Assembly (NCBI GenBank): GCA_008933995.1 | Contig: WARS01002812.1 | Location: forward strand, 806,001 to 870,000 | Reading direction: 5' to 3' | Length of the DNA: 64,000 nucleotides | From: Datnioides undecimradiatus | Taxonomy: Eukaryota > Chordata > Actinopteri > Lobotiformes > Datnioididae | In this document: one piece after another, positions 1 to 12,300 of the stretch | How positions within the stretch are numbered: the first letter of the stretch is position 1 | Layout of the letters: each line of letters starts with the position of its first letter | Notes under the pieces: generated by a model | Told to the model about the DNA's origin: nothing | Seen by the model: only the letters and a program-made list of their open reading frames with translations | The model's database searches: none | Made by a program: the position numbers and the translations under genes

Positions 1-31
1 TCTCCCTCTCTCTCTCTCTCTCTCTGTCTCT
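1..31. repeat. (CT)n microsatellite at the window edge
   Basis: An interrupted CT dinucleotide run that begins at or before the left edge of the window. Confidence 0.85.
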
Positions 32-113
32 GCCATTTCTGGGGACACAACCCCCGTCTGCAAATTGTAGTAATTAGCCAAGAACGTCTGCGACCGGGCG
101 CTTCCTGTGTGCA

Positions 114-121
114 TGACGTCA
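114..121. promoter_or_regulatory. perfect CRE palindrome
   Basis: TGACGTCA, the full CREB/ATF site, about 3 kb beyond the rnd2 stop. Two more perfect copies occur in rnd2 intron 2, at 20260-20267 and 23990-23997. Function is inferred from the motif only. Confidence 0.35.
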
Positions 122-1976
122 GCTCTGGCTGGCGGGGGATAAGATGACTGGGCTCTCTGTGCTCGTCGGAGCCTCTTGGAAGAGCAGAGAAACGAGGGGA
201 AATTCAAGAATGCAGAATCAGAGCGTGAACCCACAAAGGTACTTCTAATCCTCCTGGCGTCTCAGCGGTAAAGGGCAAACGGCTGATCAGATTGCTGAAA
301 TTGAGGCTAGACATCCTGCAGTAATAAACCCGCCTGCGAGTGGGAGTAGATCGCCGAGATAAACTCCGTTGCCGGGCTAATTTCACAAGCACGGCGACAG
401 CTGATTTGTCTTCATCTTGACAAGATGTACACGTCTGTATCAGCGCCTGGATGACTGCTTTATTTGATGGATACGCGGGCTGATGGGGAGATGCAAGCCA
501 GTGCAATGGAAACGATGCTGCGCCGTTAAACGCACAAACACAGACACACACACAGGCACCGCGAGACTAATCCTCTTTAAGTGTCAGTCCGGACTGCAGG
601 GGCGCAGCAGGTCTTGCGCCCCCCGCTGTGGGTGCTGGCCTCATTTCCACTGCTCATTTCCTGCCCTGGGCACCACCTTCCTGCGGCTCCTCTGTGACTC
701 CTGCGCCCATCCAAAAAAATGTTTTTCTGCTCCACGCCATACAGGACTGAAAGATCTTTTGAATCTCGACTGCGTGTAGGGTTTTAAGAGCTGGCTCTGA
801 AAGCTCGTAGCTCGCTCCTTTGCCAGAGCGGTCTAGCAAGCTTGGATTTGCACAGCGGTTACAATAGATTAGAAAGAAAAGTGGAGTTTCAGAACATTCG
901 TGAAAACTTCTCGGTCCACTCCTGCAGGATAATCCACATCAGCCTGTTTCAGACCACAGCAGAGATGCAGTTCATCTCAGCAGCTCCTTCACAGGAATAG
1001 CAGAAATGTAGTGATTTGTTGGCAAAGCAGCACTTGTCTAAAACACAACTTTCTCCTTGTGCTAAGCATCGTCCACTCATGACCCTTCAGCTCAGGTTGC
1101 ATGAGCTGTGGGCAGTTTCACCAAAGAGTTTTCACAAGTGCAAAGAAGTAAACCTCTGCTGTGTTTAACAGAGGAGGAGGAAGAAAAGCCAGATTCAGCT
1201 TTGTGCAGCTGAAATGTTCTTTTTCCCGACCTGCCATTGACTGACTCCTCAGAAACCCCGGGGTCTGAAACACGCTGACCATACAGATCAATGGCAGCGC
1301 AGAAGAACACGCTGCAGGAGCGGCTTCGGGAGTTTCTCTGAACACTTTTTCACTGTGGATCTGTAAATTAGAGCCTAATCCACGACCTGGAAACAAGCAG
1401 AGACACGTTCCACCAACAGGAAGTGAGTATTTCATAATCAAAAGATGCATTTTTCATGAATATTCCTTTAATGCTTCCCCTCCTGACCACCTTCTGTCAC
1501 CTCCCCTTTTGTTTCTCGTCTTAGCTCATTTCTCTCTCTGACATTTCATCCATCACTTGAGCTCATCCTGTCAATGGTTTAGTGCCTAGCAGGGATTTAA
1601 CAGCAGTTAAGTTGGCAGACAACAGCCGACAGCTATAAAGGCAAAGCTTTCAGCTGCTGCCAAAGTGTTTTGACTTACAGTAGACGGGCCTGTCCACTCT
1701 CACCTCCGCCTAAATGCTGTCAGGATAAGCAGCTTGCCAACTGCGAGAACACTCCTGACAGAACGGCCGGCTGCCTTAGAGGAACCGTCTGCGCTGAGAC
1801 TGACCAGCGGACTGTTTACTGTTTACTTTAAAAAGGTCTGGAGTCCCGGGATCGACCGGACGGCCAAATTGTTCTCTGCGGATGAAAGAGCTCGCACGCC
1901 ATGTCGTCTGTCGTACTGAAGAGACCCGAAGCTCCGGTAACAGGATGGAGTTGGTCATTTAAAAACACCACATTAG

Positions 1977-2012
<36 letters not shown>
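1977..2012. repeat. (TGC)12 trinucleotide repeat
   Basis: Twelve uninterrupted copies of TGC on the plus strand, which read as a CAG-class repeat on the rnd2 sense strand. It lies 1.07 kb beyond the rnd2 stop, just past the candidate poly(A) signals, so it is either downstream sequence or part of an extended 3' UTR. Confidence 0.95.
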
Positions 2013-2245
2013 ACTGCAGCCCAGTTTTGTTTTTCGCCAGCCGAGAGGTCTGCACAGTGTGCACGTTACCTTGAGGGACTGACTCATTCCTCGGGCTGCG
2101 GCGCTGTTTGACTCGCAGGGCGGTGTGAGGGCGCGGGGACGACATTAACACAGGAAAATGGATGGGTGTTATTTACAGATACGGCTGTAAAGTGAAAACA
2201 ACGAAGGCAACTGTCCGTCCTTTCCCTACACAGTCGAGCTGTTGC

Positions 2246-3082
2246 TTTATTTGAGATTTTAGTGAAAGTACAACAAAATAGCCCTAACATTTCACCACTT
2301 TATTTTCCACAAAACAAAACATCTGTAAAGTAGCGACGACGGCATTAAGTTCGGTGAATCACCCTGACACTGAGGAGAAAAATCGTGTTAAAATCAGCAA
2401 AACAAAACCAAATATGCATCTCTCTTGCTAAAATGCACTTGCGGTAGTAACGCTCGCACACGACACCTCAGCGCTACGACATCTCATTCCAGCTCTCTCA
2501 CGTTTGGTTCGAGCCGTCGTTCCGTCCAGTCACTACGATCCCTTTTCAGCACTACTGCACATGCAGGTTCTCAAATATGGCGGCTTCAGGCGGGCGCGGC
2601 TGGTCAATTAGTCCCGACTGAGCAAAGCCGCCGCTGGAAACGACGAGCTTCATCCGCAGATGTCCCGCTCCAACATGGCTCTCGTCACATGCACTTCACT
2701 CTCCTCGCCGCCGCCCGCCGTGCCATCCTCTTATTAGAGAGCGGGTTTCAGGAAATTAATTCCTCCTTAATACCCGGGGACTAGACGGCACTTCCACTAT
2801 CACAGCTTCCTCGTATCCAGAGGGTTAGTCCAATTTGTCATCATTTCAAAACAACACAAATATGTAAACAGCTTAGAAAATATGCACACACGCGACAGAA
2901 GAAAAGGAAAAAATCCAAAGCATTTGTTTCCACGGCGCAGCGTTTCTCTTCCTCACTCCTCTGCAGTGCAAAAAATGAAGGTACGAGGAAAAAACAACAA
3001 CAAAAAAACAATAAATAGACTTCCTCTGTTATATATTTCTGTGTTTATGTATATACATATATATATTTATGATGAAGGGTCT
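2246..3082 (-). other. rnd2: probable rnd2 3' UTR
   Basis: This stretch follows the rnd2 stop on the minus strand and shows no coding frame related to any family I know. Two minus-strand AATAAA signals, at 2299-2304 and 2246-2251, offer plausible ends for a UTR of roughly 0.8 kb. It contains a GC-rich block at about 2560-2740 with a YY1-like site (AATATGGCGGC at 2574-2584) and an E-box (CAGATG at 2657-2662). The true end needs transcript data. Confidence 0.35.
2299..2304 (-). terminator. candidate poly(A) signal of rnd2
   Basis: AATAAA on the minus strand (TTTATT on plus), about 780 nt after the rnd2 stop. A second copy lies at 2246-2251. No earlier canonical AATAAA was noticed on the minus strand between them and the stop. 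Confidence 0.4.
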
Positions 3083-3352
3083 CTACATGAGCACGCAGCT
3101 CTTGGCCCGGTCCTTCCTCATGACCGGGGGCTGGTCCATTTGCTCAGTCCGACCCGGCAGGGGAGGCAAGGGGAGCTGTGAGACTCGCTTCAAGCCCCTG
3201 CGGGAGCTGCTGCGCTTTAGCTGCGGCTTGTGCGGCCGCCGCACCGACGCCACCGTGGTGACGTGGAAGACGTCCCGAACGCTGTTCTCCGAGACCTTGG
3301 AGGTGCACTCCACGTAGGCCACCGCCCCGATCTGTCGAGCTATCGTGCTGCC
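3083..3352 (-). CDS. rnd2: rnd2 coding exon 5 (terminal)
   Basis: This exon encodes residues 146-234 and the stop codon. It holds the ECTSK nucleotide-binding motif, the Rnd-type [12 protein letters not shown] helix, an Arg/Lys/Ser-rich tail, a Pro/Leu-rich stretch absent from my recollection of the human protein, and the C-terminal AKSCVLM prenylation signal. The acceptor is TTGCAG. Confidence 0.95.
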   Translation of the reverse strand, partial: GSTIARQIGAVAYVECTSKVSENSVRDVFHVTTVASVRRPHKPQLKRSSSRRGLKRVSQLPLPPLPGRTEQMDQPPVMRKDRAKSCVLM

Positions 3353-6300
3353 CTGCAACACGGAGAGAGCAATTAGCAGGTAAACGTCATTTATATAGTG
3401 TGTTTTTTCAAATCAGATGCTCCACAGGAGGATTAAAGCAGGTAGAGGAGAGGCTGCGTGCAACATTTTATCTGCAGCGCCACAAAAAGCATGATCTAGT
3501 ATCAGTCCCGGCACCTTTTTATCCACATCTCTGTTTGTCTCCATTCAGCGGTTTTGTATTTTGCTCCTTTCCGTGACAAAAGTGTCTTCTCTCTTGTTTC
3601 CTCGGGCCTTTGGAGGTGTTAGACACGCGTTTACTCAGTTTCAACGCGCCGCAAGAGCGCCTCGCAAAGAAAATGAAATCTCACAATGCGCGTCCCATAG
3701 TAGAGCGCTCAGCTACGGCTCGACAGCGGCGGGATAAATGTCCCTGAAAGAGGCGGCAGATCTGAGACAAAGACTTCGATCTAAACTCCAGACTGAATGT
3801 CAATGGTCTAAACATGTCTGGAGACAAATGAAGCTCCTCCATCCGAGGCATGAATAATGCAGATGCTCCGACTCGGCGCAGACGCCACTGGGCCAGTGTT
3901 GACACGGTCTCTGCAGCTACTTAGAGAGAAGGGACTAAACTTCTCCATCGCTAGAGCTCACCCCTGAGTAATGCTACAATACACCCAGTTAATTAAGACT
4001 CTAAATTGTTTGCTTGGGATCAAATCAGAGACAAATTTAATTTCAAAGTCCCCCCGGCCCGAGCCTCGTCTCCTGTTTCACGATCAGACTCGTGCAGGAT
4101 CAACACACGCGAAAGGTTGTAACAGATGAGACGGCGCTGCGTTTTCCCATGACCCGGCCGTCGCTCGCTCTCCGACACAGGGAGCTTTATTGTTTGGTTT
4201 TTATCGCGGCTGTGCACTGAGCCACGTGTAAGAAGCAGTGAAGTCCTCATTAGGTGGAATGGCAGATTTGTATTCAGGGGGCGGGGGCGGCGGCGGAGGT
4301 AGAGATTGCCGTGACAAGGGGGGGGAAAGCTCGATCGGATCTCAGGCAGATTAGCGCTGAAATGTCCGGAGTTCACCCAGTGGTCACTCTCACCGGCGAC
4401 TCCTCAGCTGCGCTGGAATTCAATTTAAGATCAACAAACGGATAACGACGCAGCCTATTGGATTAGAGCTGCTGTGCCACACACACTTTCCGGGCACGTC
4501 AGAGCGGCAGAACAGTAGCAAAGCTGGGCGGAAGCGGCTATTTTACATTAGCTGCCGCGGTTCGCCGCTCCGTCTTTTGTTTACGTGTCTTATTTACATG
4601 AGCTGTGTGGCTGCGTGCTTTTAGCCTCCGGCGAGCTCTCAGACAGCAGCGGGGGGGGGGCTCCTTTGTTCTGAGGGCTTTTGTGTGGCGGTGAAACAGC
4701 CCCCTCCACTTTTTTGCATGTCCGACACAAAGTGAACACGCTGAAAGCTGATTAAAATTCACGGATTTACAGAACAGTTTATCACCCGCCCCACTTCCTC
4801 TCCTCCCCACCCCCACCCTCGGCTCGGAGGTCACGGCGATAAAAGGCCTCGCGCGTTTGTCAACGTCCGTTTTCCCATTCATCCCGCGTTTTGAAAAATC
4901 CCTAGATCTGCATGAATATTTCATTTCGGGGGGGGAGCGTCCCCAGATATAAACCCGCGCCTCCTCGCCGTGAGCAGCCTCGCGTCCCCTGTCAGCAAAT
5001 TTCGGTCAAAACGCCGACCCCAGCAACACGTCCCCGAGGGGTTTCACACAGCCCTCGCTCCGCGCTGGTCGATTGTGTTGCACGCGCCTCCTCCCGCGCT
5101 CCCGTCCTGTGGGGCAGCAACGCCGCTGCTGATCCAGGATGGAAGAATCGTACGCGATCACCGGATCGCTTTCTAATTTCGTTATTTATCCCATCGCACG
5201 TCCATCAGCCGCTCGCTCTCACCTGCTCGTGGGTGACGGGGATGAGCCGCTGCTTGGACAGCTCCCTCAGGGTGTTGACGTCCGTCCTCATGTCCAACTT
5301 GCAGCCCACGAGCACCACTTTGGCGTTGGGGCAAAACTCCTGCGTCTCCCCCTGCCACTGTTGAAAGACAAAATCGACAGAGTGACACAGAAATGCGCCG
5401 GGATTTGGCCGAATATGACTGAGACGCAGTGACGACCTTTGGCTTCTCTGACAGCGAGATACCTGAGCGTGAGGGAGAATAATGCTTTTTCTGTAAAAGA
5501 CCTTTGTTCGGCTGAGGTGTCAAGGGAAAAGTGCTTTTTGTACGACATCTACTGTCAGATTAAATGAGCAGACGAGGTCAATTCCTTCGCTTTTTGGAAT
5601 ATAACACGCCGAGTCGAGTAATCTACTTCTCTTGAAACCAAAACATTCTTGATTATGCATTGTTCAAGACATTTATGAGGCACAAATACAGCAGGATTTG
5701 CTCCCCCCCCCCCTCCAAGTCTCTCATTGCAGAATTGCACATTGTGTAAACCTTGTTCTCGTGTTGTTTGGAGAACGACATTTTATGAGTCATTGCGTGG
5801 ACTAAACAATGAATCAGTTAGCCAAAAACAACAAATCGGAGAAAAGGCTGCAGCCCTGTGAGACTCAGATTCAGTGCATATTAACAGCAGATCAATCAAT
5901 GATGCCTGTAAGGTCAATACATTCCCAGAAAGCAGCGGGAAAACGAATAATTTCCTAAATTCCCGATGCTTCACCTCGCTCTTTTGGCCGACCGACGCAC
6001 AAAAACTCAAACATGTTGAATTGTCTTTGACTTGAGACAAAGAAAAAACCTCAGAACCGAGACGCTTGGCACCAGAAAGTCTTCGTTACAACCGCTCGAT
6101 CAATCGTTTCAAGTCAAAGTCGTGAATAAACATCTTACTTTCTCATGATCCCACGCACCGTTCGCTGCCCCTCTGCTAAATGAAATCATTACAGCAGCTT
6201 GAGCGCCATGCGAAAACGCCGGCTTGGTTCAGGTTTCTGCGGTACCTGGTGTGTGTTATACCTCGCCTGCCGTCAAACAAGTCTATTTCAGGTTCTGCGG

Positions 6301-9300
6301 AAAAGGTTGAGCGGCCTTTTCCTTCTAAAATCGCCCTGAGATTAAATGTCACTTCTGAAACTCAGCTGAACCAACACAGGCTTCTCCTCCCCGCGACACA
6401 AATACTCAACAGACGGCCCTGAAATGCTCCACATGCCGCGTGCGCAGAATGTCAGGGTGCCCATTCATCCTTCAAAGCGACCCGCGACCTTCCCTCTTCT
6501 GCCGATGACGTCCAATCAGGAGCTTTGATTGTTTAACCCTCTCTCCTCCCCCCGGCTGTCGTGCAGGAACCTTTGCGACCTGCTTGTTTCTTGGGGTCAA
6601 GAGTCTAATTTGGGACGGTGATTGTGCAACAGGTTTTCCATGTGCCCCCGAGTTTCAGAGACTACCAGGGCGACAGCTAGGGGTCAGAGGTCATGGCGAC
6701 CCCCTGCCGAGGGATTCATGGGAAAACCAAAAAGCCTGACGGCATCTCTGCTTCCCCCTGCTGACAGAGTGCGCTGAGGCTTGTGAGATGTTTGTGGGTT
6801 TTTAAAAAAAAAAGGTGAGTCGGGTTAAACCTACAAAGTCTGCAGGGGCATCTCAGCAGCTCCCCTCAGACCGCTAAACACGTCAACGGGCCGGCCGTGG
6901 GAACCGTCTCTGGCCCACGAGGAGCAGCGGTTCAAAGGCAAAGCACACACGGCGTCGAGACGAGAGACCTTTAAAAGGCACGGGCCCATTTTACGTGACG
7001 CACATGCGCGCAAAACGGACCCATTAAGCTGGGTGTCTCCACGCACACAAGCACAAACACATCCACGACCACAGTCCCGCCCCGGGCCAGCGCCGCGTTT
7101 CAGCCGCCACCCCGCGCTCAACCCCAGTTTTACTACATCTGAACCATATGCCACCTCACAAATGTTAACTGTCACCATCTGCTCGGCACAAAACTCAGAT
7201 TTAAATGTCTCGGCGTCTACAGGAAAGCAAATGCGCTCTGCAGCAGCTTCTTTGATGAAGCCGGTGCGGCTAATTTGCGTATCTGATATTCCTCCCGAAC
7301 CCACCCGGCTGCAAAACCTCTCTACGCTCATTCTTCATTCTGACCTTTCGTTCCTCAGAGGCACGGGGGTCAAGTATCCGCGGACGTTTTGATGAGATAA
7401 AGGAACGAGAGGGTCTAACCTCCGTGCTGATTTGCTCTATTGTTGAGCCGCGAAAGCGCAAGCTGCTGGCACAGAAATCTGAGCGGCTGCAGGATGCTGA
7501 TCGGGAAAAAGCTGCATTTTCTCCGGTCGGTTCTCCACAGACGGGGCGGATAATAAATGCTGACCTGAAGCGTAAAGGAGACGAAATGAATAAATAAATA
7601 AATGAAATAAAACACTGACCTTCTTTATGACACTGTCCAAAGTCTCTGGGCGGCTGATGTCGAAACAGATGAGAACCGCATCCGAGTCGGGATACGCCAG
7701 CGGCCTCACGTTATCGTAATAAGAGGAACCTGTGGACACACAATAACATATGGCATAAGGTCACGGCGCCTTCAGAGAAATTCCTCCACATGCTTGTTTT
7801 TAACCAGCTTAACCCCACGAGGTTCCTCGTCCCAACCATATGGCATCTCCTTCTGTCAATTGGAAACATCCCTGCAAGGTGATCTTAAGGTCATTAAACG
7901 GATAACCCATTAAAGCAGAGGCTGCGACACGGACTTGGGACGCGCCGCCGCTTGAACGCGCCCTGTAGATGCAAATAGGTGTCGGCCTTGACACATTATT
8001 TCAGCGTGTTTGCCTCTCCACGCACAGCTGCGGCCTCCTTATCGCAGCGCTTCATGAGGAATGTCGAGGGGTTATTCAGGGGGAGCACGCACGTACACTC
8101 AAAAGTGAATTACAGTGGGTTGAGGAGCGGAGGACTTGTGCACGCAATCCATTATCATCTGGAAACAACAGCGAATGCCGGCACAGAGGCCAAACTAAAG
8201 GTTGAACCCCTTAATCCTCCCGACTCATCCCTCTTCTTGTCTCGCTTGCAAATGGTCCTCGTTTTAAAATCTTCCATTTCTTTTTTTTTTTTCCCTGTTT
8301 GACTCGCGTGAGTGCGCGTGCGTCTCACCCCTCCCGGCCCTCGCTCTTCATTTCTGTACCTTGATCAAATCTGAAGGCAGAGTGGTGCCTCTGTACTTTC
8401 ACAAGCCGCTCGCTTGCACGGGTCCTGCTCTCTTACAGCTCTCATTAGGCGGGCTTGTAAAAATATCTAGGCTTTCTGGGAAATGCGGCTGCGGCTGCGG
8501 GCACCCTCCCTCCTGCCACCCGTGGGAGCTGATACCCCGGCTGCATAAATTTAGTGTCATGGTAACACACAGGTGACAAATCACCTCTTTTTACACTTTG
8601 AATTGCTGGAAATGTGCATAAATCGGTGAATCGCATCCTGCGGGTGGATGATGCTCACTTTGAAACATTAAACACCCCCCAACCCAACCCCCCAAGTCAC
8701 AAACTGTTTATGATAATTATAGATTATCCGTACATTTGCTGTTACCATGCTTATACCGGGCACAATGGGCAGTCAGCCAGTCAAAGTGCTGCGTGCCTTT
8801 GTCTGAAAGGGTAAATGGAGTCTGCACAATGGCGCTGCAGCCTGTTTTACCCTCACTATGTCCTCTTTGTTAATGATGGAATGAGACTATGACAATAGCT
8901 GCACGTGGCCTGTAGCCCCCCCACCCCACCCCCTGCATCATTCAGCTGGCTGTCCTATGGTGACCTGCTCCCTCCCCACTGACTACAATGCAACAGGCTG
9001 CGCGTTAGAGATTGATGCTGCGCGTTAGAGATTGATGCTTCTCACGCCTCCGAGTGAGGAAGAGCAGCGTCGATCACATCCAGCTTCTCACCAAAATGCT
9101 CTTTGCCTTCGAAGATGAACGAATATTCTGTTTGCTTATGCAATTTCACGACGCTAGGTTAAAGAAATAAATGTAAAAACATGCCCATATGCATTACAGG
9201 GCCTCACGGTCAGCACGAATACGAAGCCTCTCACACCTTTGTTCGTGCTGCTCGGATGTACTTGATACCGACCGTGATGCAAAGTAGTTTCCTGTTCATT

Positions 9301-12300
9301 GTAAAGAAAGTGCAAAAGTTCCTTCAGCCTGCGTTTTAGTACCTACAGGGCATGTGCAATAGAGACTTCCTGTGGCTGAGCTGAAAGGCAAGACAGTAAC
9401 GCACAGACTCTGCTTTCTCATTGGCCCAAAATGCTAAAAATCATTCTTTTTGCAGCAGGTCCTTGTGTAGTGATCGCTGCCGGACTGAAAGTACGTCTGA
9501 GCCCCTTTGCACCAACTGTAAGAAGCATTGTAAAATGTGCAACACCGGCCCTGGCTGCATGTGAACAAATTACAGGGATGCACTCGAGCTGACCTCTCGA
9601 GCACCTCTAGCTGTCAGACCTTTCACCAGGCGGTGCATTTAAACTCTGCAAAAGCAAATACTTCTGACAACATCACATTAAAATATACACTGTCATCATA
9701 TTTTTCGCTTAATGTAGAAGAAAGGGGGAATTCATGGTCCCCTCCTCGACTTCTTAGCACAAGATTGCCGCTGTTTTGTATTGCTGAGAGAGCAGCATAC
9801 ACACGAATGTCAAACGGCACGGATGCCAAGTCCAACAGTCAGCAAAGCGCACATTGTACAACACCGAGCTCTGATTGGTAGCCGTCACACATGAGGTGCC
9901 GTAGCTGCTGAAGTCGGTCTTTAGTATGTATCACAGTGCAGCAGACCTGCACTGAGGTTAGAGCTGAAGAAGAAAAGAGACAGAGCGTGTGGGGGTGGAG
10001 AGGGGACAGAGGGGATTTAATGACTTTGACGCTGGGGCGAGGGCAAGGTGCAGAAGAAGCATGTGATGATGAGAGAAGCAACCAGGGGAATTAAAGCAGG
10101 ATCCAGATGAAGGGTAAGAGATGTCAGGTGGAGGAAAGTTGAGACAATGGCGCTTGTTTGACTTAAGGTGTAATTATGGGCTGGAACGAGGCCACTGGGA
10201 TCAATTTGTCAATCCCAGTGATCAAAATGATTGGCAGGTCACGGTCACGGCAGGCCCTCGTCACGGCGAGGCAATTCAGAGCGCTTCCGCCCTGAGCGAC
10301 GGGGAAGCTACCTCAGCACTTTTGCAAAGTCAAAAACAAAAAGTCCACTGAGGGGAGAGGAGAGGAGGTGAAGCGATGCCGGGGAGGCGCAAAAACAAAA
10401 GCCAATCACCTGCACGATCAAGAACACGGGGAGGAGGGGCGACTGTAAAACAGATCAACGCCACGGCCTGAAATGCAGTCGCCATCCGCTAACAGCAAAG
10501 AGACGTGGCCGGAGATAAAAGAGGATGTAGCTGTAGAGGAGTGGAGGAGAGGGGGCGTGCAGTGGGTGTTTGGGTAGGTAATGAAAGCACTGGACTCGGC
10601 TGGACAGATCAAATAAAGAGGTATGAGAGCTCTGGGTTGGCTATTGGCGTAGGTGCCCTGTGCCCATTCACTGGGAGGTGGAACAAAAGGTCAATTGAAT
10701 TTCAGACAGAGGCAGGATGAGATGGATGGGGCTGGAGGGCGAGGGAGGGGAGCAGAGCCTGGCAGGAACCACGAAAAACCATCACGCCTGGCAAGCAAGG
10801 GGGACCCTGCCACGCCGTGCCAAGGACAGGCATAAAACACCCCACACAAAACCTCCTCCTCAAGCATTAGCATTAGCCTGATTTAGCACCGGCGATCTCT
10901 CACAGCGGAAAGCGGATTTCTTTCTTTATTTCCACGGGGCTAATTAGCGCTAAGCCAAGCCGCAGCGCCGGCACAGGACGCTCCGTCGAGCAGAGGTGAC
11001 AGAGGTGGGAGGAAAGCGTTCCTCACCGGCCCGTCAGTCGAGCTTCATCAAAGGCCAGAAACATCCCAGAGGACGTTGAGGCGGACAGGAACTTAGTGGA
11101 GCGCTAATGTACGGTAATAAGGCCTGAGGGTTTGTGGTACGACTTCATTTGGGCGTCCTGTCCCTGGACGCTCGGGCCGCCCTGTCTGAAACATGACGGC
11201 TCTCTATCTGCTCATCCAGACCCTCTGCGAGAACACGCCGAAAGACAAACGGTGCAGTTTGACGGGCAGGGAGATTCTTCAGGAAACCTGTGAATCTGAG
11301 CGCGCGTGCTAACAATGCCTTCCAGTCTTCAGCGCATTAATCTGTACCGTCACAGCGGGAATATTCTTTTCCTTCCCCGCGCTGCACGCTCGTTGCAGAC
11401 GCAGCTAAAAAGCAAACCATTATGAGTGAGGGGAAAGGAATAGTCCTTGCCTCGAGGCTCTCTGATGTGTTCGTGCACATATGGCAGGGAGTCAACAGCA
11501 ACTAACAGGCTCATTAGGCCACACAGACACAAAGAACGCCCATGCACACACACAAACGAAGGCGGGCGCGCGAGGAAGCAAACGCCAAATGAACGAAAAA
11601 CAGTTAGTGTGATTGAGTTTCGCCGCAGCCTCGGAAAAACAACACATGCACTGCGTCTTCTTTCTTCTCCTGCAGCTGTTTTCCTCTTGAAATCCACCTT
11701 CAAAGCGAAGGCAAAACATTTCAAGTTGGGGCGGCCGAGTATCGTAGCAACCTGGAGGGATGCAAATGGCTTCATTGTGTCGGCCCTGAAAGGAAGCAAG
11801 GAAGACGAGAGCAAGAGAGCGAGAGGGGATCGCGGAGGCTAATGACTCCGGTGCATTGCTGATTAGAGGTGACTGAAAGGAGAGGAGAAGGAGGGTTGGT
11901 GCTCCATCCTTTTCAGAGGCTGAAGGTCCGCTCCGTGTTGTGAACTGTTGTGGCTTCTCCTCAATCGGGGCCCTTGCTCAAACGGAGACAAACAAACGCG
12001 GCTGCCAAGACGCCGTTTCAAGAGGAGGCGGAGTCACCCTGACCCGTTGCACCGCTGTGCTGATCGAGGCAGCGTGTGTTTCATTATGCCAATACAAGCC
12101 TGAAATAAAACCCTCTTTTACAGTCCCGCGGTCAGATTCCAGTACAGTTTACCACATGTGGACCCACTGACCTTTCCAACTCACGCTCCGATTTACCTGG
12201 AAGACCAGCGTTCCCCATGTAAAACGGGGGCTCTGATCCTCAAAGACTACACATTTAGAAGGACTGTACCGGCGTGTTTGCATGTTTTTAGCTCCAAACA

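Larger units (their letters stand above)
1..2245. other. non-coding flank beyond the rnd2 3' end
   Basis: No convincing exon is seen. The stretch starts with a (CT)n microsatellite, carries a perfect CRE (TGACGTCA, 114-121), scattered CAGCTG E-boxes (398-403 and near 1650), and a (TGC)12 run at 1977-2012. The short open frames on both strands resemble no known family. Confidence 0.6.

Noticed and set aside
11350-11842. Overlapping open frames of 130-154 codons on both strands
   Set aside because: No domain, no splice context and no resemblance to known proteins; they lie inside rnd2 intron 2.
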